Source of the DNA: Paenibacillus oceani
GTDB lineage: Bacteria; Bacillota; Bacilli; Paenibacillales; NBRC-103111
Direction of reading: 5' to 3'
Assembly: GCF_014705615.1 (NCBI RefSeq)
Contig: NZ_JACXJA010000005.1
Span: 345,370 to 409,369, forward strand
DNA length: 64,000 nt
Part shown: positions 19,576 through 27,849 of the stretch, in pieces
Position numbering within the stretch: position 1 is the stretch's first letter
How the letters are laid out: each line of letters opens with the position of its first letter
Position numbers and translations under genes: made by a program
Notes under the pieces: model-generated
Seen by the model: the letters and a program-made list of their open reading frames with translations, nothing else
Databases searched by the model: none
Told to the model about the DNA's origin: nothing

Positions 19576-19996
19576 GTATACCGTCTCCCCTTCCACTCAT
19601 AAGTGTTGCCTGTCGCCGCTATTGTCCAGGAAGCGACTCCGATCGCTATTAACAGACATATGGCAGCCGGAAGCGTCCAAGCGTATTTTGGCGATACGCC
19701 GCTGGAGCGGTCCACAATCGCCTTCAATCCGAAACCCAGCGCCAAGGCCAGTATCGAGGGCAGAAACAGATCGGGATGTCCTATCGAGGAACATAGCGTC
19801 AACAGCGGAAACAGATATAGAAATGCATACGAAAAAAGCACACCGAATAAAAGAAGTCCGTTGCGTCCCAGTCCCGGAAATACGTTCTTGGCATACCCTT
19901 TCCAAACTTGTGCCGCGTTTTCGTACATCCGCATATACACAAACCGGTGTATGTTGGCGAGCCGAACGGGATGCCCAGCACGCTTAACTCTTCTAG
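19572..19996 (-). pseudogene. Headless CrtQ-like glycosyltransferase (C-terminal fragment)
   Basis: The open frame reads SLARRVKRAGHPVRLAN, then VYMRMYENAAQVWKGYAKN, a membrane segment pair (about 45-105 residues in) and ends NTYEWKGRRYT. This matches the C-terminal third of GT2 enzymes of the CrtQ type, which attach a sugar to carotenoid carboxylates. The catalytic GT-A domain (normally about 230 residues) is absent. Upstream the sequence runs straight into the acyltransferase. A short membrane protein could start at the GTG at 19940, but no ribosome site supports it. Its stop overlaps the crtP start, so the segment may be kept for translational coupling. Confidence 0.62.
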
Positions 19997-20511
19997 CGAG
20001 CGACCGGTATGACGGCCGTTTGCGGACAACGGCATAACAGAGCGCCTACACCGCTTTGAAACGCAATCGGCCGTTTCTCCTGATGCTCGATGGCGCCTTG
20101 AGGGAACAACCAGACGGCTCGCCCCTGACGCATTAGCGAAGAAGCGTAGTCCAGCGAAGCGGTTATGCCGCCAAGAGACGATTTATCGATGGAGAAAGCG
20201 CCGAGCTTGCGAAAAAACGGATAATGCGTGAGCTGTTCCCGGTCCATCATCATATAATGGTCGGCGAGCGAGCAGTTTTGGGTCGCATGATAGACAAGCA
20301 GGCCGTCCCACCAGCTGCAATGATTCATGATGTACAGAACGGACGCACCCGGCTCCGCGTCGACCGGGCCAACAGCTTCAATCGAATGAAAAAAGCGCGG
20401 GAGCAGCCAATGCTTGTTGTACAAATAAAACAGCTTATTAAACCACTTTTGTTTGTCCGCGAGGATTAGCTTCCCTTCGCCCGCCGCCCTTAGCCACCTT
20501 TCTCCGGGCAT
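19993..20511 (-). CDS. PlsC/CrtO-type acyltransferase, C-terminally truncated
   Basis: A lysophospholipid-acyltransferase-fold protein (172 aa) with the catalytic HX4D motif in IMNHCSWWDG and the substrate motif in WLFPQGAIEH. In C30 carotenoid clusters such a protein (CrtO role) acylates the glycosyl carotenoid. The frame stops right after TAVIPVAR, where the family continues for about 30-60 residues, and the downstream DNA is the glycosyltransferase remnant; truncation by deletion is likely. The start is the second of two adjacent ATGs (20511), 8 nt after AAGGGAG. It overlaps the end of the CruF-like gene by 74 bp. Confidence 0.78.
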   Translation of the reverse strand: MPGERWLRAAGEGKLILADKQKWFNKLFYLYNKHWLLPRFFHSIEAVGPVDAEPGASVLYIMNHCSWWDGLLVYHATQNCSLADHYMMMDREQLTHYPFFRKLGAFSIDKSSLGGITASLDYASSLMRQGRAVWLFPQGAIEHQEKRPIAFQSGVGALLCRCPQTAVIPVAR

Positions 20512-21229
20512 CATACAGTCTCCCTTCCGCCGCCGCCGTGATCAGGATAGCCGCAAAGCCTGCTGCCGAAAGCCCCGCCTTCCATGCCAATATCCCGAAC
20601 AATACAACAAGCGCCTGGTACAACCTGAAAGGAGCTGCGGAAATGCTCGGACCGCATGCCTTGTCGCTCCGTCGTGGCGGATACAGCAGCCAGGCCAGGA
20701 CGAACGCAATCACGAACCAGGAGGCAAAGTTTTGCCAAGGTATCCCGTAATAAAACCCAGAGTCGCTCCACTTCCAAAATCCGCTGGCTTCCGACGCAGG
20801 GTCGAGCACGAAGTCAAAGCACATCGCCCACAATCCCGTTTGCACCGCGCTCCACAGACGGCTCGCCGACGCAGACATTGCCGAGCATACCGAAACGACC
20901 CCAACCCATGCGGCGCCAATTGCCAGCGGCACTCCCCATGCCGTTATACCGAGCACCGGCGTATAGTCGTAACGGCCGAACGGAATAGCTGTCGCGACTC
21001 CGTACGCTTCGATCAGCATGGTCGAAATGAAAACGACGGACGCCCTGGCGTATAGATATAAAGCGGAGCCCGACCCGCCCAGCCGGCTTACCCTGATCTC
21101 CATCGATATAGCGTACATGGCAAAAAACAACAGAAAAAGGCCGTTGGAAAATCCAAGAAAATGCGGCACCCGATAAAACACGAGCAGCCCAAAACCGACG
21201 GCATACCAGAACCAGAACAAGTATCCCAT
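20438..21229 (-). CDS. Carotenoid biosynthesis protein, CruF-like (DUF422)
   Basis: A polytopic membrane protein (263 aa, six to seven helices) with PFGRYDYTPVLGITAWGVPL and DFVLDPASEASGFWKWSDSG plus YYGIPWQNFASWF, the hallmark blocks of the carotenoid-synthase family PF04240 (CruF, bacterioruberin hydratase and relatives). The exact reaction in this cluster cannot be read from sequence; hydration or end-group modification is known for relatives. Its ATG directly follows the stop of the upstream crtM-like gene. The C-terminus is a charged tail. Confidence 0.85.
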   Translation of the reverse strand: MGYLFWFWYAVGFGLLVFYRVPHFLGFSNGLFLLFFAMYAISMEIRVSRLGGSGSALYLYARASVVFISTMLIEAYGVATAIPFGRYDYTPVLGITAWGVPLAIGAAWVGVVSVCSAMSASASRLWSAVQTGLWAMCFDFVLDPASEASGFWKWSDSGFYYGIPWQNFASWFVIAFVLAWLLYPPRRSDKACGPSISAAPFRLYQALVVLFGILAWKAGLSAAGFAAILITAAAEGRLYDARRKVAKGGGRREANPRGQTKVV

Positions 21230-22096
21230 TTACGATACAGCCGTTTCTTCCGGAGCTGGGGCAAGTCCGATATATTTCACCCGTATGGCGGATGCCAGCG
21301 CCAGCTTGCGGGCGCCTCCGACAACGGCTCGTTTGGTAAACACATCGTAGCCGTTTTCTTTTACCCCATCCAATATCGCCTCGTAATAACGGGCCGCGAT
21401 TTCGATACAGCAGGCGCTTTCCCGCGGATACGTTTCCAACCCATTCAGACCTCGGGCAAACCAGTCCCGGGCCAGCCGATCGAAAGCGCCGATCAGCCTG
21501 ACGAACGATTCGTCGATTATGCCGCTATCCAGCCGCCCTTCGCAGTAACCCGCTCTGTCCATCCATTCCTTCGGAATGTACCGCCTTCCCCGTCGCCGGT
21601 CCTCGCCAACATCCCGGACGATATTGACGATTTGCATCGCTTTGCCGAGCATGATGCCGGCTTCCGTTACTTTCTTGTCCGGATTGTCATGGAGTACGGG
21701 GAGCAGCATCTCTCCTACAGTACCGGCAACCAGATAACAGTACCGGTCCAATTGTTCCATCGTTTCGTATTGAACAACATCCAGGTCGGTTTGCTGACCC
21801 TCCATCTGCCGGTAAAACGGCTCTTTGCCGAGCGCCGGAAACGTTTGAAACAGCCACCGCAGCGCCGGCCAGATGAAATGCCCGCCTGCCTGCTCGTACC
21901 GGTCGAACTGCTCCTTCAGCTCACCAAGCGTATAGGGAGACTGCTCCGGCTCGTCGACGGCATCGTCGATCATCCGGCAGAACGCGTAGATCACGTACAC
22001 CGCCTGGCGGCGGGGGCTAGGCAGAGACCGGAACGCGCTGTAAAACGTCAGCGACCCTTTCGCAATCATCGCTTCACACTGCTTTAAGCATTCCAT
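21230..22096 (-). CDS. crtM: Squalene/phytoene synthase family (CrtM-like)
   Basis: A head-to-head prenyl synthase (288 aa) with both aspartate-rich motifs: DDAVD (44-48) and DVGED (162-166, in NIVRDVGED), and the SLTFYSAFRSLP start. It condenses two farnesyl-PP to dehydrosqualene (CrtM) or two geranylgeranyl-PP to phytoene (CrtB); the surrounding CrtN/CrtP-like genes favour the C30 route. AAGGAG lies 8 nt before the ATG. It overlaps the end of the preceding desaturase gene by 13 bp. Confidence 0.93.
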   Translation of the reverse strand: MECLKQCEAMIAKGSLTFYSAFRSLPSPRRQAVYVIYAFCRMIDDAVDEPEQSPYTLGELKEQFDRYEQAGGHFIWPALRWLFQTFPALGKEPFYRQMEGQQTDLDVVQYETMEQLDRYCYLVAGTVGEMLLPVLHDNPDKKVTEAGIMLGKAMQIVNIVRDVGEDRRRGRRYIPKEWMDRAGYCEGRLDSGIIDESFVRLIGAFDRLARDWFARGLNGLETYPRESACCIEIAARYYEAILDGVKENGYDVFTKRAVVGGARKLALASAIRVKYIGLAPAPEETAVS

Positions 22097-23556
22097 CTAG
22101 ATCGCTCCTTCATCAATTGGTCGCATAACAGTTTGGCGCCGTGCATAACGATCGGAACGCCTCCCCCCGGATGGACGGAGGCCCCGAGCGCGTGCAGGCC
22201 TTCGATCGGATACGGCTTCTGCTGCGGACGGAACGGCCCGGATTGCAGCCATGTCGGAGCGATTCCGAAGCTGCCTCCCCCAAATAACCCTTCCGCCTCC
22301 GCATCCTCAGGTGTTTTCACAACCAGATGCCGGATCGAGGCCGTCAGACCGGGCGCCGCTCTTCGTTCGGTCTCCGACAGGACATAATCGACAATCGCCT
22401 GCTTCTCCTTCTGCCAATCCATGGTCGAGCCTGTAGGAACCGGCACGAGAAAATAAAGGACCGAGTGGCCCTCGGGGGCCGCCTCCGGCTCCAAGGCCGT
22501 AGGGGAAAATACATAAAAAGACGGGTTAGCGGGGACTTTCCGCTGCTCGAATATCAGACGCCAATGATCGGATAACGGAGTTGCCGGCAAAAAAAACTGA
22601 TGACCGGCCAGCCGGGTCCACCTTTTGGCTGCAGTCGCGTACAGCAGCAGACAGCCGGATGAAGGGACGAACGCTGCGCGTTTGGACGGCTTCGCTCCCC
22701 CGGGAAGCAATCTAGACAGATGAGGGAAATCTCCGTTGAAGATGACTTGGTCGTGCGGAACGACGCTGCCGTCCGACAGCTTGACGCCGCTGCATCGCCC
22801 CTCGCCGATTTCCAGTCGGTTCACCTCGCTGTTCAGCTTGATCCGAACGCCTCTGGAGCGGAGGATGCGCTCGAGTTTCTCTACGAGCGTCGCGTAGCCT
22901 CCCGGCATATACCATACGCCGAACGCATGCTCCGCATAGGACACAAAGGAATAAAGGGAGGGCGTGGCGGAGGGAGATCCGCCGATATACAGCGTTTGCA
23001 GGGAAAACGCATCGACGAGCTTATCGTTGGTAAAGTAGTCTGCGGCCAAGGAACGCGCACTCTTGTACGCCTTGACGGCGGCCAGCATCCGCAGCGTATC
23101 GGAATGAAGCAGATGCCGTTTGCGAAGCAGCCTTCGGTTCAGTATTTGCCTCTCCCCGATGGAGAACGCTCGATTCATATCGGACATGTACTTGAGAAAC
23201 CCCCGCTCCGAGCCGGGTGCGAAGCTTTGCAGCTCCTCCAGCTGCCTGCCGGTATTCCGCCATTTGTTCAGCACGGTACCGTCTCCGTAATAAATCCGGT
23301 ACATCGGGCTGCATTCCAGCAGCGGAACTTCAGAACGGTCGAGGCCCCCTTCTTCAAGTACCGACAGCAGCATTTCGGGAAGCAGCACGATCGTCGGCCC
23401 TTCGTCTATCCGACATCCGTCCTCCAGCCTGCGGAAAGCGAGTCTGCCGCCGAGCTTGCCGGCTTTCTCATAAATCGTGACCGCGATCCCCCGCTGTGAC
23501 AAGAGTAGCGCCAGGGTCAATCCGCCGATTCCTCCACCGACTATACCTACATTCAT
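22084..23556 (-). CDS. crtN: CrtN-type dehydrosqualene/phytoene desaturase
   Basis: A CrtI/CrtN-family FAD desaturase (490 aa). The N-terminal motif is VGIVGGGIGGLTLALLLS; the CrtN-like blocks are DEGPTIVLLPEML, LQTLYIGGSPSATPSLYSF, FGVWYMPGGYATL and SFGIAPTWLQSGPFRPQ; the C-terminal motif is ASVHPGGGVPIVMHG. It introduces conjugated double bonds into the C30 (or C40) backbone. AAAGGCGG precedes the ATG. It lies 43 bp after the first desaturase gene. Confidence 0.92.
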   Translation of the reverse strand: MNVGIVGGGIGGLTLALLLSQRGIAVTIYEKAGKLGGRLAFRRLEDGCRIDEGPTIVLLPEMLLSVLEEGGLDRSEVPLLECSPMYRIYYGDGTVLNKWRNTGRQLEELQSFAPGSERGFLKYMSDMNRAFSIGERQILNRRLLRKRHLLHSDTLRMLAAVKAYKSARSLAADYFTNDKLVDAFSLQTLYIGGSPSATPSLYSFVSYAEHAFGVWYMPGGYATLVEKLERILRSRGVRIKLNSEVNRLEIGEGRCSGVKLSDGSVVPHDQVIFNGDFPHLSRLLPGGAKPSKRAAFVPSSGCLLLYATAAKRWTRLAGHQFFLPATPLSDHWRLIFEQRKVPANPSFYVFSPTALEPEAAPEGHSVLYFLVPVPTGSTMDWQKEKQAIVDYVLSETERRAAPGLTASIRHLVVKTPEDAEAEGLFGGGSFGIAPTWLQSGPFRPQQKPYPIEGLHALGASVHPGGGVPIVMHGAKLLCDQLMKERSRWNA

Positions 23557-23599
23557 GGGAACACCGCCTTTGCGTGAAGTATGTTTGCCCGGAACAGGG

Positions 23600-25144
23600 T
23601 CACGGGCGGAGTCCTTGAGCCGCTACGCTGGCGGACAGGCCGAACGGTTCCTTGCCGTCTCGAGCCGCCATCATCGATGCCGTAATGCGCGCCGATTCCC
23701 ATATGGTGGGCAGCCCGCTTCCCGGATGCGTCCCTCCGCCTACAAGCCAGCAGCGATCAGCATCCTCGAACCGGTTGTGGGGCCGGAACGCCATCATCTG
23801 GCTGAGCCGGTGCGACAGATTAAAGGTGGCTCCCCTGTATACGTTAAGCTGCTGTTCCCAATCGCGGGGAGTGGCGATCAGCTCGGTTTCGATATCCCGG
23901 GTAATACCTGCGAGCTCCGATTCCTGTTCGAGCTTGCGAAGCACGGACTCACGGAAGCTGCCTGTCGTCTCCTCGTTCCACTCCATAGCGCAGCCGGTGT
24001 TGGGTACGGGGACGAGCACATACAGCGAAGACTTGCCCGGCGGCGCCAGCGTAGGGTCCAATGCAGACGGGTTATGGACATAAAAGGAAAAATCGTCGGA
24101 TACGACGCCGTACCTGCACACCTCCTCCGTATTGCGCCGATAGTCCCGAGCGAAATAAACGTTATGATGGTGCAGACGGACGGGACGGTTCACCCCCATA
24201 TACAGCATGAACGCCGAGCATGAATAACGGAGACGAGAAACTTTGTCGGGCGAATATTTTCGCAGATCGCCCGGTGCGAACAACCGGCTTGCCGCCGTAC
24301 CGAAATCGGCGTTGATGACAATATCGTGGAAGGCAAGCTCCTCCCCGTTCTCAAGCAGCAGCCCAACCGCTTTCCTCTCCCGCACCCGCACCTGCTTGAC
24401 GCCGCAAGACGTATGCAGTTGACCGCCCAGTCCGCGAAATACGTCTGCCATTGCCTCGCAGGTCCGAAAAACGCCGCCCATTGGATGATATAAGCCGTAC
24501 CGGTGCTCCATGAAGGACAGGATCGTAAAAGCGCCCGGACATTCCCACGGCGACATTCCCAAATATTTCGCCTGGAACGAAAAGGCGAACCGCAAACGTT
24601 CATCCTTGAAATAACGGGCCAGCCGGCTGTACACCGTGTCGCCAAGACTCAGCTTCGGCAGCGCGCGAAGGACATCGCGACGGGCATAGTCAAGCACCCC
24701 GTTAAACGGCCTCCTAAGCAGCGGCTCGAGCATCTTGAACTTGTTCTCTTCCTCCAGCATAAACCGCAGGTAACCGTCGCCGTCCCCGGGGGAGAACGAG
24801 TCGATCCGCTCCTTCATCCGTGCGGGGCTCCGCGTCGCCATCAGCTCCTGTTCCCCGAACACTAACCGGTACATCGGGTTCAGCTCGACAAGGCGCAGCT
24901 GCTGATGCAGATCGGCGCCGGCGTAAGCGAACAGTTCCTCGAGCAGATGGGGCATCATTAAAAAAGTCGGACCGCGATCGAATGTGTATTCGCCCAGTTC
25001 AAGTCTGGACGTACGCCCTCCCACCGAGTCATTTTTTTCGAACACCGATACATGGTACCCCCTGCTTGCGAGCAGCATGGCTACCGCCAGCCCTCCCGGT
25101 CCTGCACCTACAACGGCAACGGTCGATTTCTTTTTTTCCGGCAA
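23600..25144 (-). CDS. CrtN/CrtI-family carotenoid desaturase, first gene of operon
   Basis: A FAD-dependent desaturase (514 aa) with [17 protein letters not shown] near the N-terminus, [43 protein letters not shown] and the ending [13 protein letters not shown]. It is CrtN-like and paralogous to the gene at 22084, so the two may act in successive desaturation steps or one may be specialised; sequence alone does not decide. The start chosen is TTG 25142-25144 with a near-perfect GGAGGTGA 7 nt upstream; the ATG at 25174 has no spaced ribosome site and would overlap this one. Confidence 0.9.
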   Translation of the reverse strand: MPEKKKSTVAVVGAGPGGLAVAMLLASRGYHVSVFEKNDSVGGRTSRLELGEYTFDRGPTFLMMPHLLEELFAYAGADLHQQLRLVELNPMYRLVFGEQELMATRSPARMKERIDSFSPGDGDGYLRFMLEEENKFKMLEPLLRRPFNGVLDYARRDVLRALPKLSLGDTVYSRLARYFKDERLRFAFSFQAKYLGMSPWECPGAFTILSFMEHRYGLYHPMGGVFRTCEAMADVFRGLGGQLHTSCGVKQVRVRERKAVGLLLENGEELAFHDIVINADFGTAASRLFAPGDLRKYSPDKVSRLRYSCSAFMLYMGVNRPVRLHHHNVYFARDYRRNTEEVCRYGVVSDDFSFYVHNPSALDPTLAPPGKSSLYVLVPVPNTGCAMEWNEETTGSFRESVLRKLEQESELAGITRDIETELIATPRDWEQQLNVYRGATFNLSHRLSQMMAFRPHNRFEDADRCWLVGGGTHPGSGLPTIWESARITASMMAARDGKEPFGLSASVAAQGLRP

Positions 25145-25184
25145 AAGACGCTCACCTCCGAAATACAATTCCATTCCCTTTATT

Positions 25185-25222
25185 TATACAAATACTATAC
25201 AATACATATACAAAACTGTCAC
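25185..25222 (-). promoter_or_regulatory. crt operon promoter with triple 11-bp CarH-type operator
   Basis: The sigma-A promoter on the minus strand is GTGACA (25217-25222), 17 bp, TATAGT (25194-25199). Read on the plus strand, TATACAA occurs three times at exactly 11-bp intervals (25185, 25196, 25207), covering the -10 and spacer. CarH tetramers are known to bind such tandem 11-bp TnTACA-type repeats and to repress in the dark. Confidence 0.82.
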
Positions 25223-25277
25223 GATAAAAATGTACCGTCCGGAATATTTCTTTTGATCACCTCATTTTTCACAACCT

Positions 25278-25308
25278 GAAAAGGCCTTTTCGCATAAGCG
25301 AAAAGACC
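25278..25308 (-). terminator. Terminator of carH
   Basis: On the minus strand GGTCTTTTCGC pairs with GCGAAAAGGCC around TTAT, followed by TTTT, 24 bp past the carH stop. It insulates carH from the crt promoter. Confidence 0.88.
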
Positions 25309-25331
25309 CGTATTCTCCACGATTTGCAGCT

Positions 25332-26261
25332 TTACTTCCCTACCTGATCCTTAAACCAGCTTTCCCATTTGGCGGGATCACCGCTTAACACAAATCCAGA
25401 GTACGGATGCCCGCCGCCGCTAAACGCACTGCCCCCCAGCACGAAACGGATATCCGGAAACTCGTCCACTATGTGTCGAAGCATCCCTAGCGCGGCATTC
25501 AGATTGCAATCCCCGGTCAACGATACGCAAACGAAGCGGATCTGCTTGCTCTCGATCACATGCAATACGCCGTCCAGGGGCATGTCGGTCCCCAAATATA
25601 CGACCTCCATCCCCTTTTTTCGCAAAAACAACACGAAGAGCAGCAAGCCGAGCTGGTGATGCTCACCCGACGGGCAAAAAGCGACCGCCTTCGGCATATT
25701 GGACTGGACCGGCAATACACGGAAGAAATAATGAAACCGTTGATACAACATATTGCTTGTGAAGTGCTCCTGGGCGACACTCACCTTGCCACTTTCCCAT
25801 TCTTCTCCAATTCGATACAAAATCGGTACGAGCACATGATGAAACATATCCTCGTAGGCATACAACGCAAAACCCATATCGATCAAGCTGTTTGCTTCCT
25901 CGGTCCGGTACTGGATCAGAGTATCGTATAACGAAGCCTGTAGCTTGTCGAATGTTAGCTGGCGGATATCCGGCGCCAGTGCCGGCTCATTGTCCGCTTC
26001 CGGGACCAGCTCCTGACGTCCCGCTTCGTCGCGGCGTTCCGCGTTGGTCTGCTTCAACAGCTTCGCAGCCTGGCTGATGTTCATTCCTCTCTCGTCAACC
26101 TGTCGCTTCAGCCAGCGCAAATCCTCGACATCCCGCTCCGAATACACCCGATGACCACCGTCGGTCCGGCCCGGCTCTACGACACCGTAACGGTTTTCCC
26201 ATGCACGGATCGTGACGGCCGGAATGCCTACCAGCTTGACGACGGTTTTGATGTTGTACAT
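25332..26261 (-). CDS. carH: CarH/LitR-type MerR regulator, AdoB12-dependent photoreceptor
   Basis: A transcription factor (309 aa) with an N-terminal MerR helix-turn-helix (IKTVVKLVGIPAVTIRAWEN, R/Y motif NRYGVVEP), a four-helix cap and a C-terminal cobalamin-binding domain. The cap has the light-sensor signature W155-x9-E165-H166 (WESGKVSVAQEH), and the Rossmann part has E200-x-H202-x-x-G205 plus VSLTGD and LGGSAF, the base-off B12 motif with H202 as cobalt ligand. Known CarH proteins are tetramers with AdoCbl that repress carotenoid genes in the dark and fall apart in light. The ATG has AGGAAGGAG 8 nt upstream. It is divided from the crt operon only by its terminator. Confidence 0.93.
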   Translation of the reverse strand: MYNIKTVVKLVGIPAVTIRAWENRYGVVEPGRTDGGHRVYSERDVEDLRWLKRQVDERGMNISQAAKLLKQTNAERRDEAGRQELVPEADNEPALAPDIRQLTFDKLQASLYDTLIQYRTEEANSLIDMGFALYAYEDMFHHVLVPILYRIGEEWESGKVSVAQEHFTSNMLYQRFHYFFRVLPVQSNMPKAVAFCPSGEHHQLGLLLFVLFLRKKGMEVVYLGTDMPLDGVLHVIESKQIRFVCVSLTGDCNLNAALGMLRHIVDEFPDIRFVLGGSAFSGGGHPYSGFVLSGDPAKWESWFKDQVGK

Positions 26262-26289
26262 GACGCGCGCTCCTTCCTGTACAGAATGA

Positions 26290-26338
26290 CGTTCAAATTT
26301 TATACAAACACTATACAATATTTCGGTTTTGTTTACAA
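26290..26338 (-). promoter_or_regulatory. carH promoter with 11-bp operator repeats (autoregulation)
   Basis: The promoter on the minus strand is TTGTAA (26333-26338), 17 bp, TATAGT (26310-26315). On the plus strand TATACAA stands at 26301 and 26312, 11 bp apart, with a degenerate third unit (CGTTCAA) at 26290. It has the same repeats as the crt promoter, so carH probably represses itself. Confidence 0.78.
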
Positions 26339-26409
26339 AACGATTTTCCCGTTGCGTTATTCGCAAATCCACGGAATTTTACCGAACTGCTGCTGCCCCT
26401 AGGGAAACG

Positions 26410-26446
26410 AAAAGAGCACAGCCCTCCCGATCAGGAAGGCTGTGCT
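26410..26446 (-). terminator. Terminator of pdp
   Basis: On the minus strand AGCACAGCC and GGCTGTGCT enclose a second small stem and are followed by CTTTT, about 75 bp after the pdp stop. Confidence 0.8.
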
Positions 26447-26521
26447 TCTGTGTGGACACAAGGGAGCCCGAGGTGCAAGCCGGATTTGCGTACACGACCC
26501 GCGCGTCCGGCGACCGGCCGG

Positions 26522-27823
26522 TTATTGGACGACTCGGTGGACGACCGGAACTTCATCGGGACGGTCCTCGCCGATCGTATAAGCGTCAAGAATTTTGCCG
26601 GAAATGTCCTGATTCTGGTCTTTGTTGCTGTGAATAACCGCCAAAACGTCTCCGAATCGGACCGGATCGCCGACCTTTTTCCGAAGCGAAATGCCGACCG
26701 AATAGTCGATCGCGTCTTCCTTCCTCGCACGGCCGGCTCCAAGCAGCATGGCGGCGACGCCGATCGATTCCGCATCGACGGCTTGTACGTATCCTTCCTT
26801 TTCAGCCCGGACGCTTATCTGAAGAGCGGCCTGCGGCAGCAAGCCCGGATCATCCACGATCCCCGGATCTCCGCCTTGCGCTTCGACGAACTTGCGGAAC
26901 GTCGCCAAGCCCTGTCCCGACTCCAATATTCCTTCGAGCGCTTCACGGGCTTTCTCGAAGCTAGGATACGCGCCGCCGGCTACGGTCATATGCGCAGCAA
27001 GCACCAGACAAATTTCTTTCAGCCTGGCTTCCCCGCCGCCGCGCAGCACCTCGATTGCCTCGGCCACTTCCAAAGCGTTGCCGACTTCAGTCCCGAGCGG
27101 CTCGTTCATATCGGACAAAACGGCGATCGTTTTACGGTTCAAGCTTTTGCCGATCGACACCATCGTGGCAGCCAGCTGTTCCGCTTCCTCCAGCGATTTC
27201 ATAAACGCCCCGGAGCCTACTTTGACGTCAAGCACGATGGCATCGGCGCCGGAGGCGATTTTTTTGCTCATGATCGAGGAGGCGATCAGCGGAATCGAGT
27301 TGACCGTCGCTGTCACGTCACGCAGTGCATACAGCTGCTTGTCCGCAGGCGCCAGATTGCCGCTCTGGCCGACGAGCGCCATTTTGTTGTCGTTGACGTT
27401 GCGGATGAACTGCTCGCTTGGCAGCTCGATGCGGAAGCCGCTAATCGATTCCAGCTTGTCGACGGTCCCTCCGGTATGGCCGAGGCCGCGGCCGGACATT
27501 TTCGCCACGGGGACGCCAGCAGCGGCTACGAGTGGCACGACGATCAGACTTGTCTTGTCGCCGACGCCGCCCGTTGAATGCTTGTCGACTTTTACGCCGC
27601 GAATGCCGGCCAAGCTGACGGTATCGCCCGAGTTCGCCATCGCCATCGTCAGATCGGCGATTTCCTCCTCGTCCATCCCCTGGAAATAAATCGCCATCGC
27701 CATCGCCGACATCTGGTAATCGGGGATCTCCCCCTTGGTGTAGCCTTGAATGGCAAAGTAAAGCTGTTCCCGCGTCAGCCGTACGCCGTCGCGTTTGTTT
27801 TGTATCAGATCGACCATTCTCAT
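26522..27823 (-). CDS. pdp: Pyrimidine-nucleoside phosphorylase
   Basis: A homodimeric enzyme (433 aa) that splits uridine, thymidine and deoxyuridine with phosphate. Family blocks are MVDLIQNKRDG, VDKHSTGGVGDKTSL, AKMSGRGLGHTGGTVDKLES and VGSGAFMKSLEEA. AAGGAGG lies 7 nt before the ATG. It is the last gene of a salvage cluster deoB - punA - punA-like - pdp, 26 bp after the punA-like gene. Confidence 0.96.
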   Translation of the reverse strand: MRMVDLIQNKRDGVRLTREQLYFAIQGYTKGEIPDYQMSAMAMAIYFQGMDEEEIADLTMAMANSGDTVSLAGIRGVKVDKHSTGGVGDKTSLIVVPLVAAAGVPVAKMSGRGLGHTGGTVDKLESISGFRIELPSEQFIRNVNDNKMALVGQSGNLAPADKQLYALRDVTATVNSIPLIASSIMSKKIASGADAIVLDVKVGSGAFMKSLEEAEQLAATMVSIGKSLNRKTIAVLSDMNEPLGTEVGNALEVAEAIEVLRGGGEARLKEICLVLAAHMTVAGGAYPSFEKAREALEGILESGQGLATFRKFVEAQGGDPGIVDDPGLLPQAALQISVRAEKEGYVQAVDAESIGVAAMLLGAGRARKEDAIDYSVGISLRKKVGDPVRFGDVLAVIHSNKDQNQDISGKILDAYTIGEDRPDEVPVVHRVVQ

Positions 27824-27849
27824 GACCGTTCCTCCTTAAGATAAGCCGC

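Noticed and set aside
25185..25213. Tandem 7-bp repeats that might suggest a CRISPR or satellite
   Set aside because: Far too short, without spacers of normal size, and their 11-bp period over a promoter fits an operator.
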